Shown here: piece after piece, positions 24,004 to 36,800 of the stretch | How the letters are laid out: every line of letters begins with the position of its first letter | Numbering within the stretch: position 1 is the stretch's first letter | Source of the DNA: Paraspadella gotoi | Taxonomy: Eukaryota > Chaetognatha | Length of the DNA: 64,000 nt | Direction: 5' to 3' | NCBI GenBank assembly: GCA_051294375.1 | Contig: CM119269.1 | Location: 5,564,381 to 5,628,380, forward strand | The notes under the pieces: model-generated | The model's input: only the letters and a program-made list of their open reading frames with translations | Databases searched by the model: none | Told to the model about the DNA's origin: nothing | Position numbers and translations under genes: made by a program

Positions 24004-26764
24004 TTAATGAGTAAAGAGGCCGTCCCCTCGCTCTTCTTTTTTCTCACGAGAGACTCCAACTTTTCCCTCGGGAATTTCCGCGCAAATGTCTTCAATCTCT
24101 TGCTCCTTGAACTCTAGGGCACGCCCCCATTCCGAGAGAGTTATTTCACCTTATGAAAGATGGATCAAAAATCTTCGAATCAAATCAAGAAGTCTTCAGA
24201 ATTCTGGCGTTTTCTAAAAAGGATACGATTTAGAGTAGACTACGTAGAGAGGCGTTTTTTCCCTGTTTCTTATTTTTAAACGTACCAGTTTAATTGCAAT
24301 TGCAATGTTTGTCCAAAGTGAAATGTCCTAGTAATTGATTGCTCGAAAATCTGAATTCGCGTAGTCCAATAATGGCGCGATGCAATGATATTCTTTTTTT
24401 CTACTCGCTGTCCTAAATCTTACCGTTCAAATCTGTGTCGGCGCCGTCCAAAAAAGGGGCGATGCAATGCTCCAACGACTTCAGCGGCGCCATCAGTTGA
24501 AAGAGTTCCGATCTTGAAGCCACGCGGTCGTGGGAGACGTCGATATTGCAGAACTCCCACAGGACGGGAATGCGCACGGGGTTATTGGCGTACCTGACAA
24601 TAAGTCGGTGAATACAATTAGCTGTTAATATTGTTAAATAGCATTTAAATATTATTGTTTATTGGTATTGTTAAAAAATACGATGGGGTATAACCCTTTA
24701 GTACAAACCTGGATTTTTTATGTAAATCTGAGTAATAGGTTGGGAGTTCTTTGCGACTATCAAAAGATTCCATTACTCTGAATAAAATTTAAAGTAAAAA
24801 AAATGAGAATATATATATATATATATATATATAATGGATATATAAGACTTAAAGGAGTTAAGTTTTTACCCTTTGAGCCAATCTGCCATGCGTCCAGGAA
24901 AATGTTGAAGCTCGTCTGCTGTACAAATTCGTATCTCCACACAGGCGCCGTAGTAATCAATCTTTTGGTCGAGTACAGAACTAATGAGAATTAAAATAAC
25001 AGATATATTCCTAGAATTAAAAAAAAATCTTTTGAAATATATGATTTTTTCTGTCCAAGAAAAGTAAGTTATATTATTTTTTAATCATATATTTACATTT
25101 AAAATAAGGAAGGAAAATCAAAGATTGTTTGAAGAAAAGCTCGATATCAATAAAACAAAAAAGGGTAATTCAAATGTGTTGCACCGCAGTAACTGCCTTA
25201 TCACGTGTATTTTTCGTGACATGACATGACTCGACATGACTACCATAACTTTTTTAGCCCATGTATTTATGACACGCACTGCGGCGCTTGTAGTCACTTA
25301 AAATTGAGGATTTTCCCTTGTTAACAAATGATCATTGAGAAACCAACTATATGCATTATGCAATATGCAAGTTATGAGCATTTTTATCGTAAGTGGGACA
25401 GACCGAAGGACAGACATACCGACCGACCTAAAAGTGACTTATTGAGACAAATTAAGAATACAGAAAAAAATACAAACCCAACCTGTCTAGACAGTCTGTA
25501 TCACCCTTGGTGCAGAGACAATGTTGGCGCCAAAACTCACATTCTGAGTTGAACGTCACATTCGCGTCACTGCAAACGTTGTTTCGGAAATTTATCTCCA
25601 GAGGGCAGGCCTGTGGGTAAAATAATTAAGATTCTTGCCCCTGTCTGTTCGCCTCTCTGTCTCTCTCACTCTTTCTCTTCTTTTTAAACCACAGTTACTC
25701 AATTAAAATAAATATACTTATTAATACTCTTGAATATTTAAGATAAATTATTTCTGATTCTATTTCTTTTTCAACCACATGTAAGAGGAATTTTCCGAAT
25801 ATAGATCTAACGAGATTTATTTCCCGCCAATTTATTTCCCGCCAAGTTCTCCAAGGAATCCGTCATCAAATGATAATTAATCTTGAATTAATGGTTCATC
25901 GCGTTTCCCCGGGAAGGGGCGATGTCGACGACGCCGACGATGATGCCGACGACGACGATGATGCCGACGACGACGATGAAAGACGATTGTTTTTCTTCCC
26001 TTTTCGTTTTAATTATGGATGCAGACCGAAATGGTTATCTATTATCTTTTGAAAAGTCGCTACAATATTTACTTATAATTGATTAAAATGGAACTGTAGT
26101 CGGTTTTTTTTTTTACAATCTGGGGGCATGACTTCGAGCATTGCATTCGGTATTCCCCGCCTATAAGCTTGACAACTTTTGTCGTACCCGGTTGCTCATT
26201 GAGTAATACCATCAGGCTCCAGGATCGATCCCCAACAGTATCTACCCTGCTGGTAGAGTGAGGACGGTCATAAAACGCCTTGGGAGCGTGGAAAACCCAC
26301 AAGCCTGGTTCCAAGCCCAGGACACGTTCGATGGCTGCTCGAGTAGTTAAAGAAGTTTAGGATAGAACTCTTCAGCAGACTTAGCGCCTTATCCATATAA
26401 CTACGGAAGAGACGTTACAACATGTCGCCTTAGTAATAGTTATGTGTATAAAACTGGATTTTTACGAAACATATTAAATACACTAAACACGTCTTAACAC
26501 ACCTTGACACACTGACAACCGGCTTCGCCCTTGTCGTCGGAAACGCACTCCTCTCCCTTCTGACATCCGAGATTTTCGCAAAGATCTGTCGCTGCCGTCG
26601 AAAAATCCGATTTCATTTTGAGTTATATGTTAATTGAAAAAAATGAATTAACCTTCTTCGATGTCTCCTCCGAGACAAGGATTATTATTTAAACTCAGCT
26701 GCAGCAACACGTGCACCAGCACGTTTATCCATAAGTTGCGGTGCGCGACGACGTTGAGTAACAT
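24004..26764 (-). CDS. sparc: SPARC / osteonectin (BM-40), 7 exons, complete
   Basis: Secreted calcium-binding matricellular protein of basement membranes, inferred 267 residues (nematode homologue about 264). Exons: 26764-26653, 26591-26503, 25610-25483, 24980-24870, 24756-24709, 24593-24424, 24149-24004. All phases agree and the total is 268 codons. Residues 1-27 form a signal peptide (core LWINVLVHVLLQLSL). Then come a follistatin-like module (DLCENLGCQKGEECVSD), a Kazal-like part (ACPLEINFRNNVCSD) and the EC domain (IDYYGAC, TADELQHFPGRMADWL). The end holds FCNIDVSHDRV, LEHCIAPFLDG and an EF-hand loop DTDLNGEITLSE with all ligand positions filled. The vertebrate-type acidic N-terminal domain is very short. 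Two cysteines that normally form a disulfide in the second EF-hand are both missing. The gene runs opposite to the TTLL2-like gene and may lie in one of its introns. Confidence 0.93.
24809..24834. repeat. (AT)n microsatellite in a SPARC intron
   Basis: Uninterrupted AT dinucleotides between SPARC exons 4 and 5. Confidence 0.85.
25165..25450 (+). repeat. R2 element copy
   Basis: Begins aattcaaatgtgttgcaccg, includes gcgcttgtagtcactta and gggacagaccgaaggacaga, and ends aaaagtgacttattgag. It lies in SPARC intron 3, just downstream of the exon 4 acceptor region in genome order. Confidence 0.65.
26143..26425 (+). repeat. R4 interspersed repeat, copy 1
   Basis: Shares with 42150-42378 and 56583-56850 the blocks ccgcctataagc, attgagtaatac, gatcgatcccc, taccctg and cttcagc-gactta. 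It continues past these with agcgccttatcc. It lies in SPARC intron 2. Confidence 0.7.
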
Positions 26765-27453
26765 GATCCGACTTTCGAAATATTTCTAAAATCTAATATC
26801 AATTTTTATTTTTTTTTAGTCCGTTATAACTATCGTCACGAACACGTTACAAACGATAACAAATTCAAAATTAATGTTAACATATTTTTAATAGCGATAT
26901 TTTTCTTAAGATAAGCACGAAAATTACGATTACACTCGGTAGCGAAAATGGCAGGAAAAAACTTTTTCCAAGAGTTTAAAAACTAAAGATAAAAGTTGTG
27001 AAGGGAGGCGGTCTTCTGGAAATCATTGCTATTTTCGTGAAAAAAAAACTAATTTTCAACGAATGTTTTTTTTTTCCATGAAAAAAAAAGTTTACAGTAG
27101 TTTTTTTTATCTCAACATTTTTTTAAGCAAAAATTGTTTTTTCTTGAAATCTGTTTTTTTTTTAATCTTTTTTTTAAAATCCTGAAATCCGTGAAAAGCA
27201 TCGTCTTTTCATCGTTGCTGTGGTTAAAGTAAAAGATCGAGATTTCGATAAATTACTTAAGACTCTTAATAAAAGCAGTGAATAAAAGGAAATACGCAGT
27301 GAATAAAATAAACGGGAACAAAATTGTTTGTAAAATGAAAGAAAGGTGCCTCAATAAGGGAATACATTAAATAAAAAAAGATTACGATTAAATAGCTTTT
27401 TACTTAAGAAAAATTAATAAAATAATTTATTTAGAGTGAGATCGAGTGAACTT

Positions 27454-27492
27454 TGACGTCAACGCCTCGGTCTCCTTTCGTCTTTGACGTCA
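27454..27492. promoter_or_regulatory. Two full CRE palindromes upstream of SPARC
   Basis: TGACGTCA occurs at 27454-27461 and 27485-27492, each as CTTTGACGTCA, 31 bases apart. They lie about 700 bases 5' of the SPARC start. This suggests CREB/ATF-type control, but is only motif evidence. Confidence 0.35.
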
Positions 27493-27659
27493 TTTTGAAA
27501 CTTCATTACAAGACGTGACGATTTGGAGAAAACTTAAAAACTTAATATATTTAATTCGAGTTTTTTTTTGTTGAGGGGAAAACTTTCAAAACTATGTATA
27601 TAAATAGACAGGTTCCAGAACTTAATCCGGTCACGGCTCCCTTATAATTTTTGCTTTTC

Positions 27660-27661
<2 letters not shown>

Positions 27662-27712
<51 letters not shown>
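27662..27712 (+). repeat. Poly(A) run of about 50 bases
   Basis: An unbroken A tract between the SPARC 5' flank and the TTLL2 tail exon. No recognisable retroelement precedes it. Confidence 0.9.
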
Positions 27713-27715
<3 letters not shown>

Positions 27716-27874
27716 GCGCAATGAATTTTCCTCCTCGAAATAAACTCGATGCCACGCCCTCGACTTACCCTCCCTTCATCCTTCACTCACTCTCATGCTC
27801 CGCTCTTTGTCCTCCTCCGACCTCTAACCTCCTTCCTCACCCCACTTTCCTTCTCTCCACCCCCTCTTCCACAG

Positions 27875-28119
27875 GACCGGGCTTCCCGTCGATTCCGACT
27901 CCGAATGGGACGACGAGGGGGAAGATCCTGACGTCAGCGTCGGCGCTTCCGGATTCGGCGCCGCGGCGTCGACCTCGGGCGCCGGCTCCAAGGATCGGTC
28001 GCCCCTCAAGGCGCCCGAGGTGGCGGGCCTCGGCGGGCAGCAAGGGAAGGCGATCCGGAGTTCAGGTGGTGGGAGCAGCGGGGAAGAGGGGGGCAAGAGG
28101 GGTAGAGTGGGTGGAAGGG

Positions 28120-28193
<74 letters not shown>

Positions 28194-28196
28194 AGA

Positions 28197-28232
<36 letters not shown>

Positions 28233-30256
28233 CGATAGCGATTAACGAAGGGTGTTGAAAACTGTGACAAACAAAGAAAAAGATTAAGCAGGCGAAGATG
28301 ACAATGTAACTCTATAAAAAGTTAATTTTCGTTTAACTTGGCCTTTCTCAGGAAGAATTTATTAAATAAAAACAAACAAATGAACATCGTCTTCTCTTTG
28401 GCGAACCCGGATTTCATTCGTAAAAGTCAAGAAGCTGAAGAGATAAAATTTATGTTGATTCCGTTATTCGCAAATTGACTGCCTTGTGCGCAAATTCGTT
28501 TTAACTTTCAGGCGTCACGATTCTTCGCCAATTTGCGTAATCTCAAATCAAGCTCCAACGACTCCTGTTGGTCCACCGCCGCCGCTGCGGCTGCCGGGTG
28601 AGTGTCTCCCGTTACCCTATTACTTTAGCTAATCACTGAAGATCTAAATACTTACTCAACTTCAATTTCGGTTATTTATTTTTGTATTTATTACAAAAAC
28701 GGTTACCGTAATAAAAATAACAATACAAATAATTTGAATTCCTCGTACGAGGTTTTATAAAAATTAATTTTCTCCCTATTTTCACTAAAATCTTCGTAAT
28801 AAAACGTTGTCACCTCCTGCCCATTTTCAGGGGCGAACGAACCGAAGATGATGACGAGAAAAAACCCCTAGCCCTTCACCGCGACCTGCTGCTTCGGTGT
28901 ACGGGGCATCGTCGGTCCATTGCTAGCGACAAAAGCGACAAAAGAGCATCCCTCCCTTCAACGTCGGAATCTTCGTCGTCTTCCGGAATTGGTTTAACCA
29001 CCTCCTCAACAGGCGGCGCAACGGATCAGGAGAAGGAAAATCGGACGAGGAGAACGAACAAAAGGCCAGTGGCGAAATCTAAATCTTTACACGGAGAGAC
29101 GACGGGGACGCTACTGGCAAAAAACATCAGTGGTAATTATTGATAAAAAAAGAATTTTTTTTTTACCAAAATCAATAACGTCTACTAGATGAAAGTGTTT
29201 GATGAAATTAAATCAAGCAATTAATATAAATAAGTTTAAAATTACATTACTAATGGCGATAATTTGATTTTTAATTGCTAATAGTCAGTAACATGGTTCA
29301 ATTTCATTTCAATGTAACTTCTTGCAGCAATCACGGATTCAACAAACACTGCGTCGACCCACTTAGCGGCGTCAGCAGCGGCTGCGGCGGCCGCGGCGGC
29401 AGCGCGAAGACCTATCGCTGTCGCCGCCGTCTCCAAGACAAAAACCACGAAAAACGTCAACCAAAAACATTCATCAACGACGACGATGATGACGACGAAA
29501 ACGACCACTCTTTCCAGCGCCTCTTCGAAACAGCGGTGGAACTCCAAGCCGCTCGCCGACGGCGCCACCTCCTCCCCCTCTCACGACTGGCGCACCGCCT
29601 CCATCAAACGCATCGCCGAACTTCCTTCCACGACCTCGTCGACGATCTCTTCCGTTTCCCACCGCGGCACCCACCGCCGACTCCACCACGCCCACCACCA
29701 CGACCATCACCACCGGCACCACATCCACAGCTGCGCAGCGGCGGTTCGCGGCGCAGCTCTGCGCCACGGCGTCGGGGACTGCGATTTGGATCAAGGCGCC
29801 CTGCCGCTGAAGGACTATCTCCGTCGCAGCCAGATGATGGCTACGCTGGGCGCCGCCGCCGCCGCTAAGCACGCCGCCGAGTCTGGCGGCGTCGGCGGCG
29901 CGGCGGCGTTTTCGTCGTCCCACGCCACCGCCGCTCCGTCGAACGCCCACAATTATCTGTGCCGCGGCGGGCCACTGAAGCAAGTTGGTGGCTTCTTCCT
30001 CACTTTTCCCTTCAACGAAGCGACGAGGCGTTCCTGCTTCCCTTCTCTCGACATCCGCGGGGTCGTCGCCGAGATCAAGAAGGAACTCCGCAAGTGCGTC
30101 GCCGACGTGAGACTCGGTCGACAATCCTCTGCCTTCAACAGGGACATCCCGCTGCTCTGGGGGCCGCCCAAGGCCGTCGGGGCGGCAGCGGCTGTGGAGG
30201 GAGGGAGGCGACAGGGGGGCGGGGGAAAAGCGGAAGGGTCCAGGGGAGAAGGGTAG
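27875..30256 (+). CDS. Probable C-terminal tail of the TTLL2-like gene, 4 exons
   Basis: Exons 27875-28065, 28512-28597, 28831-29132 and 29328-30256, all with AG/GT borders, ending at TAG 30254-30256. Phases chain without break from a donor at 23635 in the TTLL2 core (ATG ACA G), giving about 876 residues in total. The last exon holds GGFFLTFPFNEATRRS followed by DIRGVVAEIKKELRK. As I recall the family, a FPFNEAT-type block with a following helix is found near the C-terminus of TTLL2 proteins; this is the main link to the core. The rest is low-complexity: Ser, Ala and His tracts and an acidic DDDEKK patch. The first exon is open in two frames; the spliced one is Pro/Arg-rich. The alternative is a separate gene with unseen 5' exons. 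The last two exons fall in the duplicated block. Confidence 0.55.
28121..28231. repeat. (GA)n followed by (GACA)n
   Basis: GA dinucleotides to about 28190, then GACA tetranucleotides at about 28198-28231, inside an intron of the TTLL2 tail. Confidence 0.9.
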
Positions 30257-31341
30257 GGTGGGCCGGATCCTGTTCTACGTATCGTAGTGTTTTTTCGTTA
30301 CGTCAATAATTTTGAGGGTCAAGTTTCACAAGTATTTATTTTTTCATAGTTAAAATGAGGAGATCGTTAACGTCATTTGTTTCGTGAGTTGATTGGATCG
30401 AATTTGATTTGATGAATGTTTATCGTGAAGTCAAAGCTTTGAAACTATCGTAGTTTTCGAATTACTGCCATTTATATTACAAGTTTTTTTTTTTAAAGAA
30501 CTGCTCTTTCAACTCCCAACTCCTTGGGAATCCTTCGTTTCTGTATCTCACATTTTTCTTCACGTCAAAAACTATCTGTGATGTTTCGCAAAAAAAGTCA
30601 CGCCGTAAGTTACAGCGTAACTTTTATTTTTCAAAGTGGTAAAAAACCGAAAAAATTGATAATAATTAATATTTATTAATCCTTACTACTTTCATAGTTC
30701 ACACCAAAAGGGGAAAAAAAAGTTTATGTTTGAAAGTGTTTCGACTGTGATGCGCAGCACTGGGCGTTGTTTTAGAACGCCTACCCTGTAGTCAAGATAT
30801 ATATTTATATTTTATTATTATTTGTTTATATTTGAAAAAAAAAAGAATGTCTATTGCGTAACCGAACAAGCTTTAAAATCGAGCCGATACGAGTCAGGCG
30901 CATTCATCGTCAGAGACTTTTCTCCCTCGTCGCGAGGTGATATCTTTTGGATGTCACGGCGGGGATCCGTTCCGACTCACAAAATATGCATGAATACTGC
31001 CAAAACAAAAACCCGAAAATTGAATAAAAAATTTTGAATAAAAAAAAAAAATTGTACGTGTTGAATCAAAGGATGACTTTTTCTCTTTTTACCCACGATG
31101 TTCAGAGGTTAGACTAGTGTTAGGTTAGTGTTAAATTATTGGTCTTTTTTAAAAATTTCGTCTCAGAAGATTCAATGTTGATATTTTTCTAGACAAGAAG
31201 ATGAAGTGGTTTTTTTTTATCGGGAAAGTCACTTACCCAATTTTCCTTACAATTGCAAGAAAAAATGAAGCTGCAATGAATAAAAAGCGCTCGCCACGGC
31301 TTGCAGAGTGAGAGAGAGAGAACGAAGCGCTTTTCAAGTCT

Positions 31342-31461
<120 letters not shown>

Positions 31462-31662
31462 TTCAAGGGTTGGGAATTTTCGGGGGAAAATTTAAAAGCG
31501 AATAAAACCCACATTAAGGAACGGCGTGGAGATTACAAGGTTCGCTGGGAGTCTGACTGGAACGAGGCTTTTGTCGAGATATGAAAAAGATTTATAATCA
31601 TATCAAAATTTCGGAGCTCGCGTGTTGATGCGCTATAAAAATCTTAACTCTCTCTCACTCTC

Positions 31663-31759
<97 letters not shown>

Positions 31760-31838
31760 CTCATTCTGTGTTTTCACAATTCGGTGAATGACATTTTGAA
31801 CGGAGGGGCCTTTCGGAAATGAATTTGCCTAAAGCCCG

Positions 31839-31885
<47 letters not shown>

Positions 31886-32227
31886 GGAGTAAAAAGATTT
31901 TTTGTATCTTGACATGACCACATATCGCGCGCCTTCGACAGATTCTGACCGAAGTCATCCTCGCTGTCATTTTTGCCGACAGAAATTTTTAAATTCAAAA
32001 ACGAAATTTCTAAGTTTTTAAAAATGATTTCACCCATAAAAATCCCATCTTTCGCTGTTTTTTTATTCGCCGCCATTAAAGTTATTACTCGATAAATTCA
32101 ACGCGTAGGTTGGCGGGTTTTTTTTTTTCGTTTAATGATTTTGTAAATTTCAAATCGGTGATCGAATGTCTTCGATTCATATTTTTTTCAGATTCACTTT
32201 ATTTTTTATAAAAAACAAGAACAGAAA

Positions 32228-32618
32228 TTCAAATGTTGTGTTGCTCCCGTGTATTTCCGTGTATTTACGACAAGTACTGCATTGCGATAACGACTTTTTT
32301 TAAGTTTATGAAATTGGTGCAACCAATATAAAAATTATTCATTCATTTAATAAATAAGCTATCTTGCCAATAACTTTGGACAGTCTTTACTGGTATATGA
32401 GATTTCTTTAAAAAACAAAAGGAAGCGCTAGTAGTCGCTTAGATTTGAGGTTTTTTCCTGTCTTAACAAATGAGCAACCGACTAGGTATAGGCAAGTTAT
32501 AAGCCTTTTTAAAGTAAGTGGGACAGACCGACGGACATATATACCGACCGACCGACCGACAGACCGCTTGAAAAGTGACTTAAAGAGTTGCTCCGCGAGT
32601 CACGCGGTTCAACTAAAA
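32228..32618 (+). repeat. R2 element interrupted by an R3 insertion
   Basis: R2 runs from aaattcaaatgttgtgttgc to cgcgagtcacgcggttcaac. An R3 copy (about 32317-32385, caaccaatataaaaattatt) splits it before the gcgctagtagtcgcttag block, so R3 inserted into R2. Confidence 0.65.
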
Positions 32619-32929
32619 AGCAGGGTTAAAATCAGAGGTAAAGCTGAATTTTCCTAGGAAATAAACAAAATATCAACGAATAAACAATCAACAAACAAAC
32701 AAGCTCCAATTCGTTGAAGAACTTGGGTCTTGCAATCTTACGTTTGCTTAAATCGCGAATGTGTGTTAACTTTTTGCCTTCGAAGCCTCATAGTCATAGA
32801 AATTCTTTGGGTCGAAGGCAAAGAAAGAAAAATAAAAAAATCAGCGACCGCCTTGAAAGTGTTGCATTCAATTAGCCAAAGAAAACATTGGATTTTAAAT
32901 CGACTGGGATTGCGTATTGCGAATTCTGG

Positions 32930-32995
32930 GGCAAGATAGCTCAGATAATAAATGAATAGATAATTGTTATATTGGTTGTACTAATTTCATAGAAC
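32930..32995 (-). repeat. R3 fragment, reverse
   Basis: Matches the gggcaagatagct ... attggttgtaccaat part of R3 in reverse complement. Confidence 0.6.
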
Positions 32996-33244
32996 ACGGC
33001 GGGCGGATTAAGTTTTTCGTTTAATAACATTCTCGCCTCCATGTAATGATGACTAGAAAACTTTAACATTAGTCTATTAGACTATAGTCGTGGGTTCATG
33101 ATTGGGTCGAGGGTTGGCGAAGTCGAAAAACGGAGAAAACATACGATTCGGCTGAAGCTTGCAATAGTTACGGATGCTTGCAAAACCTGCATTTTTTTCT
33201 TGATTTTAAACGTTTAAGTCACAAAACAGAATAAGCCGTAACCT

Positions 33245-33400
33245 TCAATGAAATTGGTACAACCAATATAAAAATTATCCATTCATTTAATAAATAAGCT
33301 ATCTTGCCCCTGACTTTGGACAGGCTTTGGTGGTTTAAGGCCTCCATCACTCTTACAAGATAATGACATAGCAGGTCCCTGCAAGCTTTGTTACTCAAAA
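33245..33400 (+). repeat. R3 repeat, longest copy
   Basis: Runs from attggtacaaccaatataa through gctatcttgcccctgac and ccatcactcttacaagat to gcaggtccctgcaag. Confidence 0.75.
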
Positions 33401-33668
33401 TGAAGATAATAAAAAGAATAACTTGCGAATTTTACCCAAGGGACTTTCTCTCTTCGTCCGGGGATTCCCGAACTCGCAAACCAACCTGCCGGCCTCCATG
33501 CCCGCCCTCTATATCTCTTTCCACGCCCTCATTAAAACAACTCGAGCGTCTATCGACGGGTCGGTTTTCTTCCGGGCGTAAAAACTCTTCCCTTCCCCCG
33601 GGCCACGATGAAGTTCGTTGGATTCAATGAGCGAAATTAAATCTTCGCTACTTTCCGCCTTGTCTCAC

Positions 33669-33738
<70 letters not shown>

Positions 33739-33815
33739 GATTATCGTATTTTCAGGTTCGCACATTAAATCACTGTCCCGCGCCGCACGCTCCGCGGTCT
33801 CCAAAAAAATTCAAA

Positions 33816-36800
33816 ATGGCGGAAGAGACGCTACGCGGTTGGACGTTGAACGACGTAGAGGCGGCCATTTTGAACGAATCGGAGCAACTCGACGAGCTGC
33901 TGCGTGAGATCCTCGGGACATCGTCGTCTTCTCCATCTCGACGCCGCCACGACTCCGCGCGGGCGGCGGCGTTGCAGCAGCGGCGTTCCCCGACCCCGCC
34001 GTCGGACGTCCCGTGGCAGCGGCGATCGCCCGATCGTCGGCGTCATTCTCCTTCGCGTCAGACGCAGCATCGACAACAGTCGAAACGTCAGCCTCGATTG
34101 CCGCACACTTACGACACTCCCGCGCCGCCCTACGACGTGCCAACAACGACGACAACGACGACGAAACGCGAAGGATCGCCGTCGGCCGCCAGCGCTGCAA
34201 GATCCGATGCCACTTCCCCGACGGCGCTTTTATATCCGACGCCGCATTCCTTTTACGATCGAACCTTCGAGGCAGAGACGCCCCCGATGACGACGTCGAC
34301 GCCGCTTGCGAGTGGCGCCACCGCCAGGGAGAGAGCGAACTCGGATTCGTTGACGCCTTTTTCTCTGGCGTCGTTGTCGAAGGGAGAGGCTTCGGGCGCG
34401 GAAGGTGGCGCTACGGACGGCGGCGCCCTTCATAGGTCGAAAACGTTCTCAGAGTCGAGCGCCTCCAACGAGGGCGCCAGGCAGGGTATCAAGGTGAGTT
34501 GTACGGAAAAGTAAGTTAAGGTTTAAATAATAATTTAACTAATTTCTTCAAATCTAATCAAATTCTTCTCTTCTTTCTCATTAGGGTTTCCTTCCTGGCC
34601 TGGTCCCTGTTCTCCCGGGCTACGATTACGACGCCATCCCGCGAACAAAGTACGAACGAACCGATTCGGAGCGTCTCCTCGTCGCCGAACTCAAGACGGT
34701 CCAACGGCGCCTCCGCGCCAAGCGTCTGCGTCGCAACAGTGGCGGCGACGTCGCCGTCGGCTGCGGCAAGATGCAGCACTCGGGATCTAGGACGCCGTCT
34801 CCGCCGCATCGGAGCGATTCGCTGATGCTGAGCGACGAAGTCTTTGACAGTTCGTCGGCACCACGTTCTCACGACGCCGGTGACGCCTGTGACGCCGCCT
34901 TTTACGAGGCGGATCTGGAGGCGCGACTCGACGCCGCCGCTACAGATTTCGTCGAGGAAGAAGTTCGGCGCCGCGAGTCAAAACGCGCCGCTTCGAAAAA
35001 CGGCGTCGTTCATAGCGACGCCGCCGATGCCGCCACTAAGCACCTCATGATCCTGGCGTGGCAAGCGGCACTGATGATGGGCCTAACTTCGGGGCACGCG
35101 GCGCCATCGGAGACTACGCCGAAATCGACAAACCATACGCCTGACGCTGCAGCCGACGTTACGTCGCCGCGAATCTCCGATGCCGACGTTAGAACCTCTC
35201 GGTCCTCCGTACGTCTCAGCCGCCGCGGTGCGAGTTTGCCGTCGACACCCAAGGCGCCGCGGGCGCGCCGAGTTCGCAGCCTCCATCGCGGCGCCGCTTC
35301 CGACAGGGAAGATCGGCTCGACGCTCTTCGGTCGCCGTCGGCGTCGCCGCGTTCTCAGCGCCGTGAGAAGCTCCTTCGTGCGACGCCGGTCGAAACCTGG
35401 AGCATCCATCAGACGGTCAAGGCGGTCGAAGGCGCCGCCGGCGCCGCTAAGACGCCTGAACTCGATGGCGCCGTGGTTTCCTCGTCGGCGTCGCCACCGA
35501 TGCCGTTGGAAGACGTTGCAGCCGGTGGGGGAAACGGCGCCGCCACGCCCTCTCCACCCGACGGCGCGTCTTCGGCGTCCTCTTCCGCGACGCCGCATTC
35601 CGGTTTCAGCGGGAGCGTCGACCGGCGCTTCGCGGAGCCGCTTTCTATCCAGGCACCGCCGGAGCCGAAGACTTGCCGGTCCAGGCGGTGGCTCGAACAG
35701 GCGGAGGCGGTCGGAGGCGGAGATGGAGACGGAGGTGGCGGTGGCGGTGGCGGCGGGGGTGGTGGGAGTGGAGGAGGAGGAGGAGGAGGATTGCTCATGA
35801 CGCTCGACGAGAGATTGAAGAGCAGATCGACGCCGAAGATCGACAAAGACGGAGTCGACTCCATCTCTAGAGACAACAGCAACAGCAAAGGGAAAAGAAA
35901 CAACAGCAACGTTAAAGACAACATCAAAAACAACAACAGCAACAATAACAACATAAGCCTCGTCTCCAACGAGGACGCCGTCAAGCCTCAAAAAGGCTCC
36001 GCTTCGCCCCGACGACGCCGGGGGGCGGAAGGGGAAAAACGCCACCACCACGGGAGAAGACTCGAACGCAGCGCCACCCACGAAATCACCCTGGACCATT
36101 CCATCGGGGTGGAGGGATTCGGTGGGTCGACAGTAGGCGGCGGTGGCGGTGGCGGTGGCGGTGGCGGTGGCGGTGGCGGCGGTGCCGGCGGCGGGAAAGT
36201 AAATAAGGAAAAATCAGTGGGAAAGGGAACGAGGGTCTTTGGGGACGACATTGAGGTGATTGATTGATTGATTGATATGATTTGATTTATTTTTTTATTA
36301 ATTGATTTATTTACGTATTGATTGGATGCATTATTTATTTAATAGATTGACTAATCGTTTGATTGTTTGATTAATAGATTAATATTAATATTTGTCATTG
36401 ACGACTTTTTCCTCTCCCAGTTGCTCGTCCACGATTCCGCTTCTTCTCGCGGCGTCGTTACCAAAAAAAGTCCGATTGAGGCGCCGTCGCCTTCTCGCGA
36501 GAATGACGACGCCGACCAACGCCGGGACGACGACGTCGACCTGACTTCCGGCGTCGCGACGTCGCGCACCTCGAGATTTCGCGCCCGAACGGAAATCGCC
36601 GTTCGACTCGAGAATCCATCGCTGCCTCGTTATCGACTTCGAACGCAGGAGGAATCCAGCGGCGGCGGCGGCGGAGGCAGCGGCGGCGGAGCTGCGAATT
36701 ACGGGCGTCTTCGTTCGCGGCGAGGAAGCGTGGCAACTTCGGCGGCCGCTACATCAGCGGCGGCGTCCGCGGCTGCGGCAGCATCAGCGTCAATGACATC

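Noticed and set aside
29474-30124. Minus-strand ORF of 216 codons
   Set aside because: Shadow of the GC-rich TTLL2-tail exon on the plus strand, whose splice sites and phases fit.
35083-36099. Minus-strand ORF of 338 codons
   Set aside because: Antisense to exon 2 of the unrecognised plus-strand gene; Arg-rich composition from complemented repeats, no splice support.
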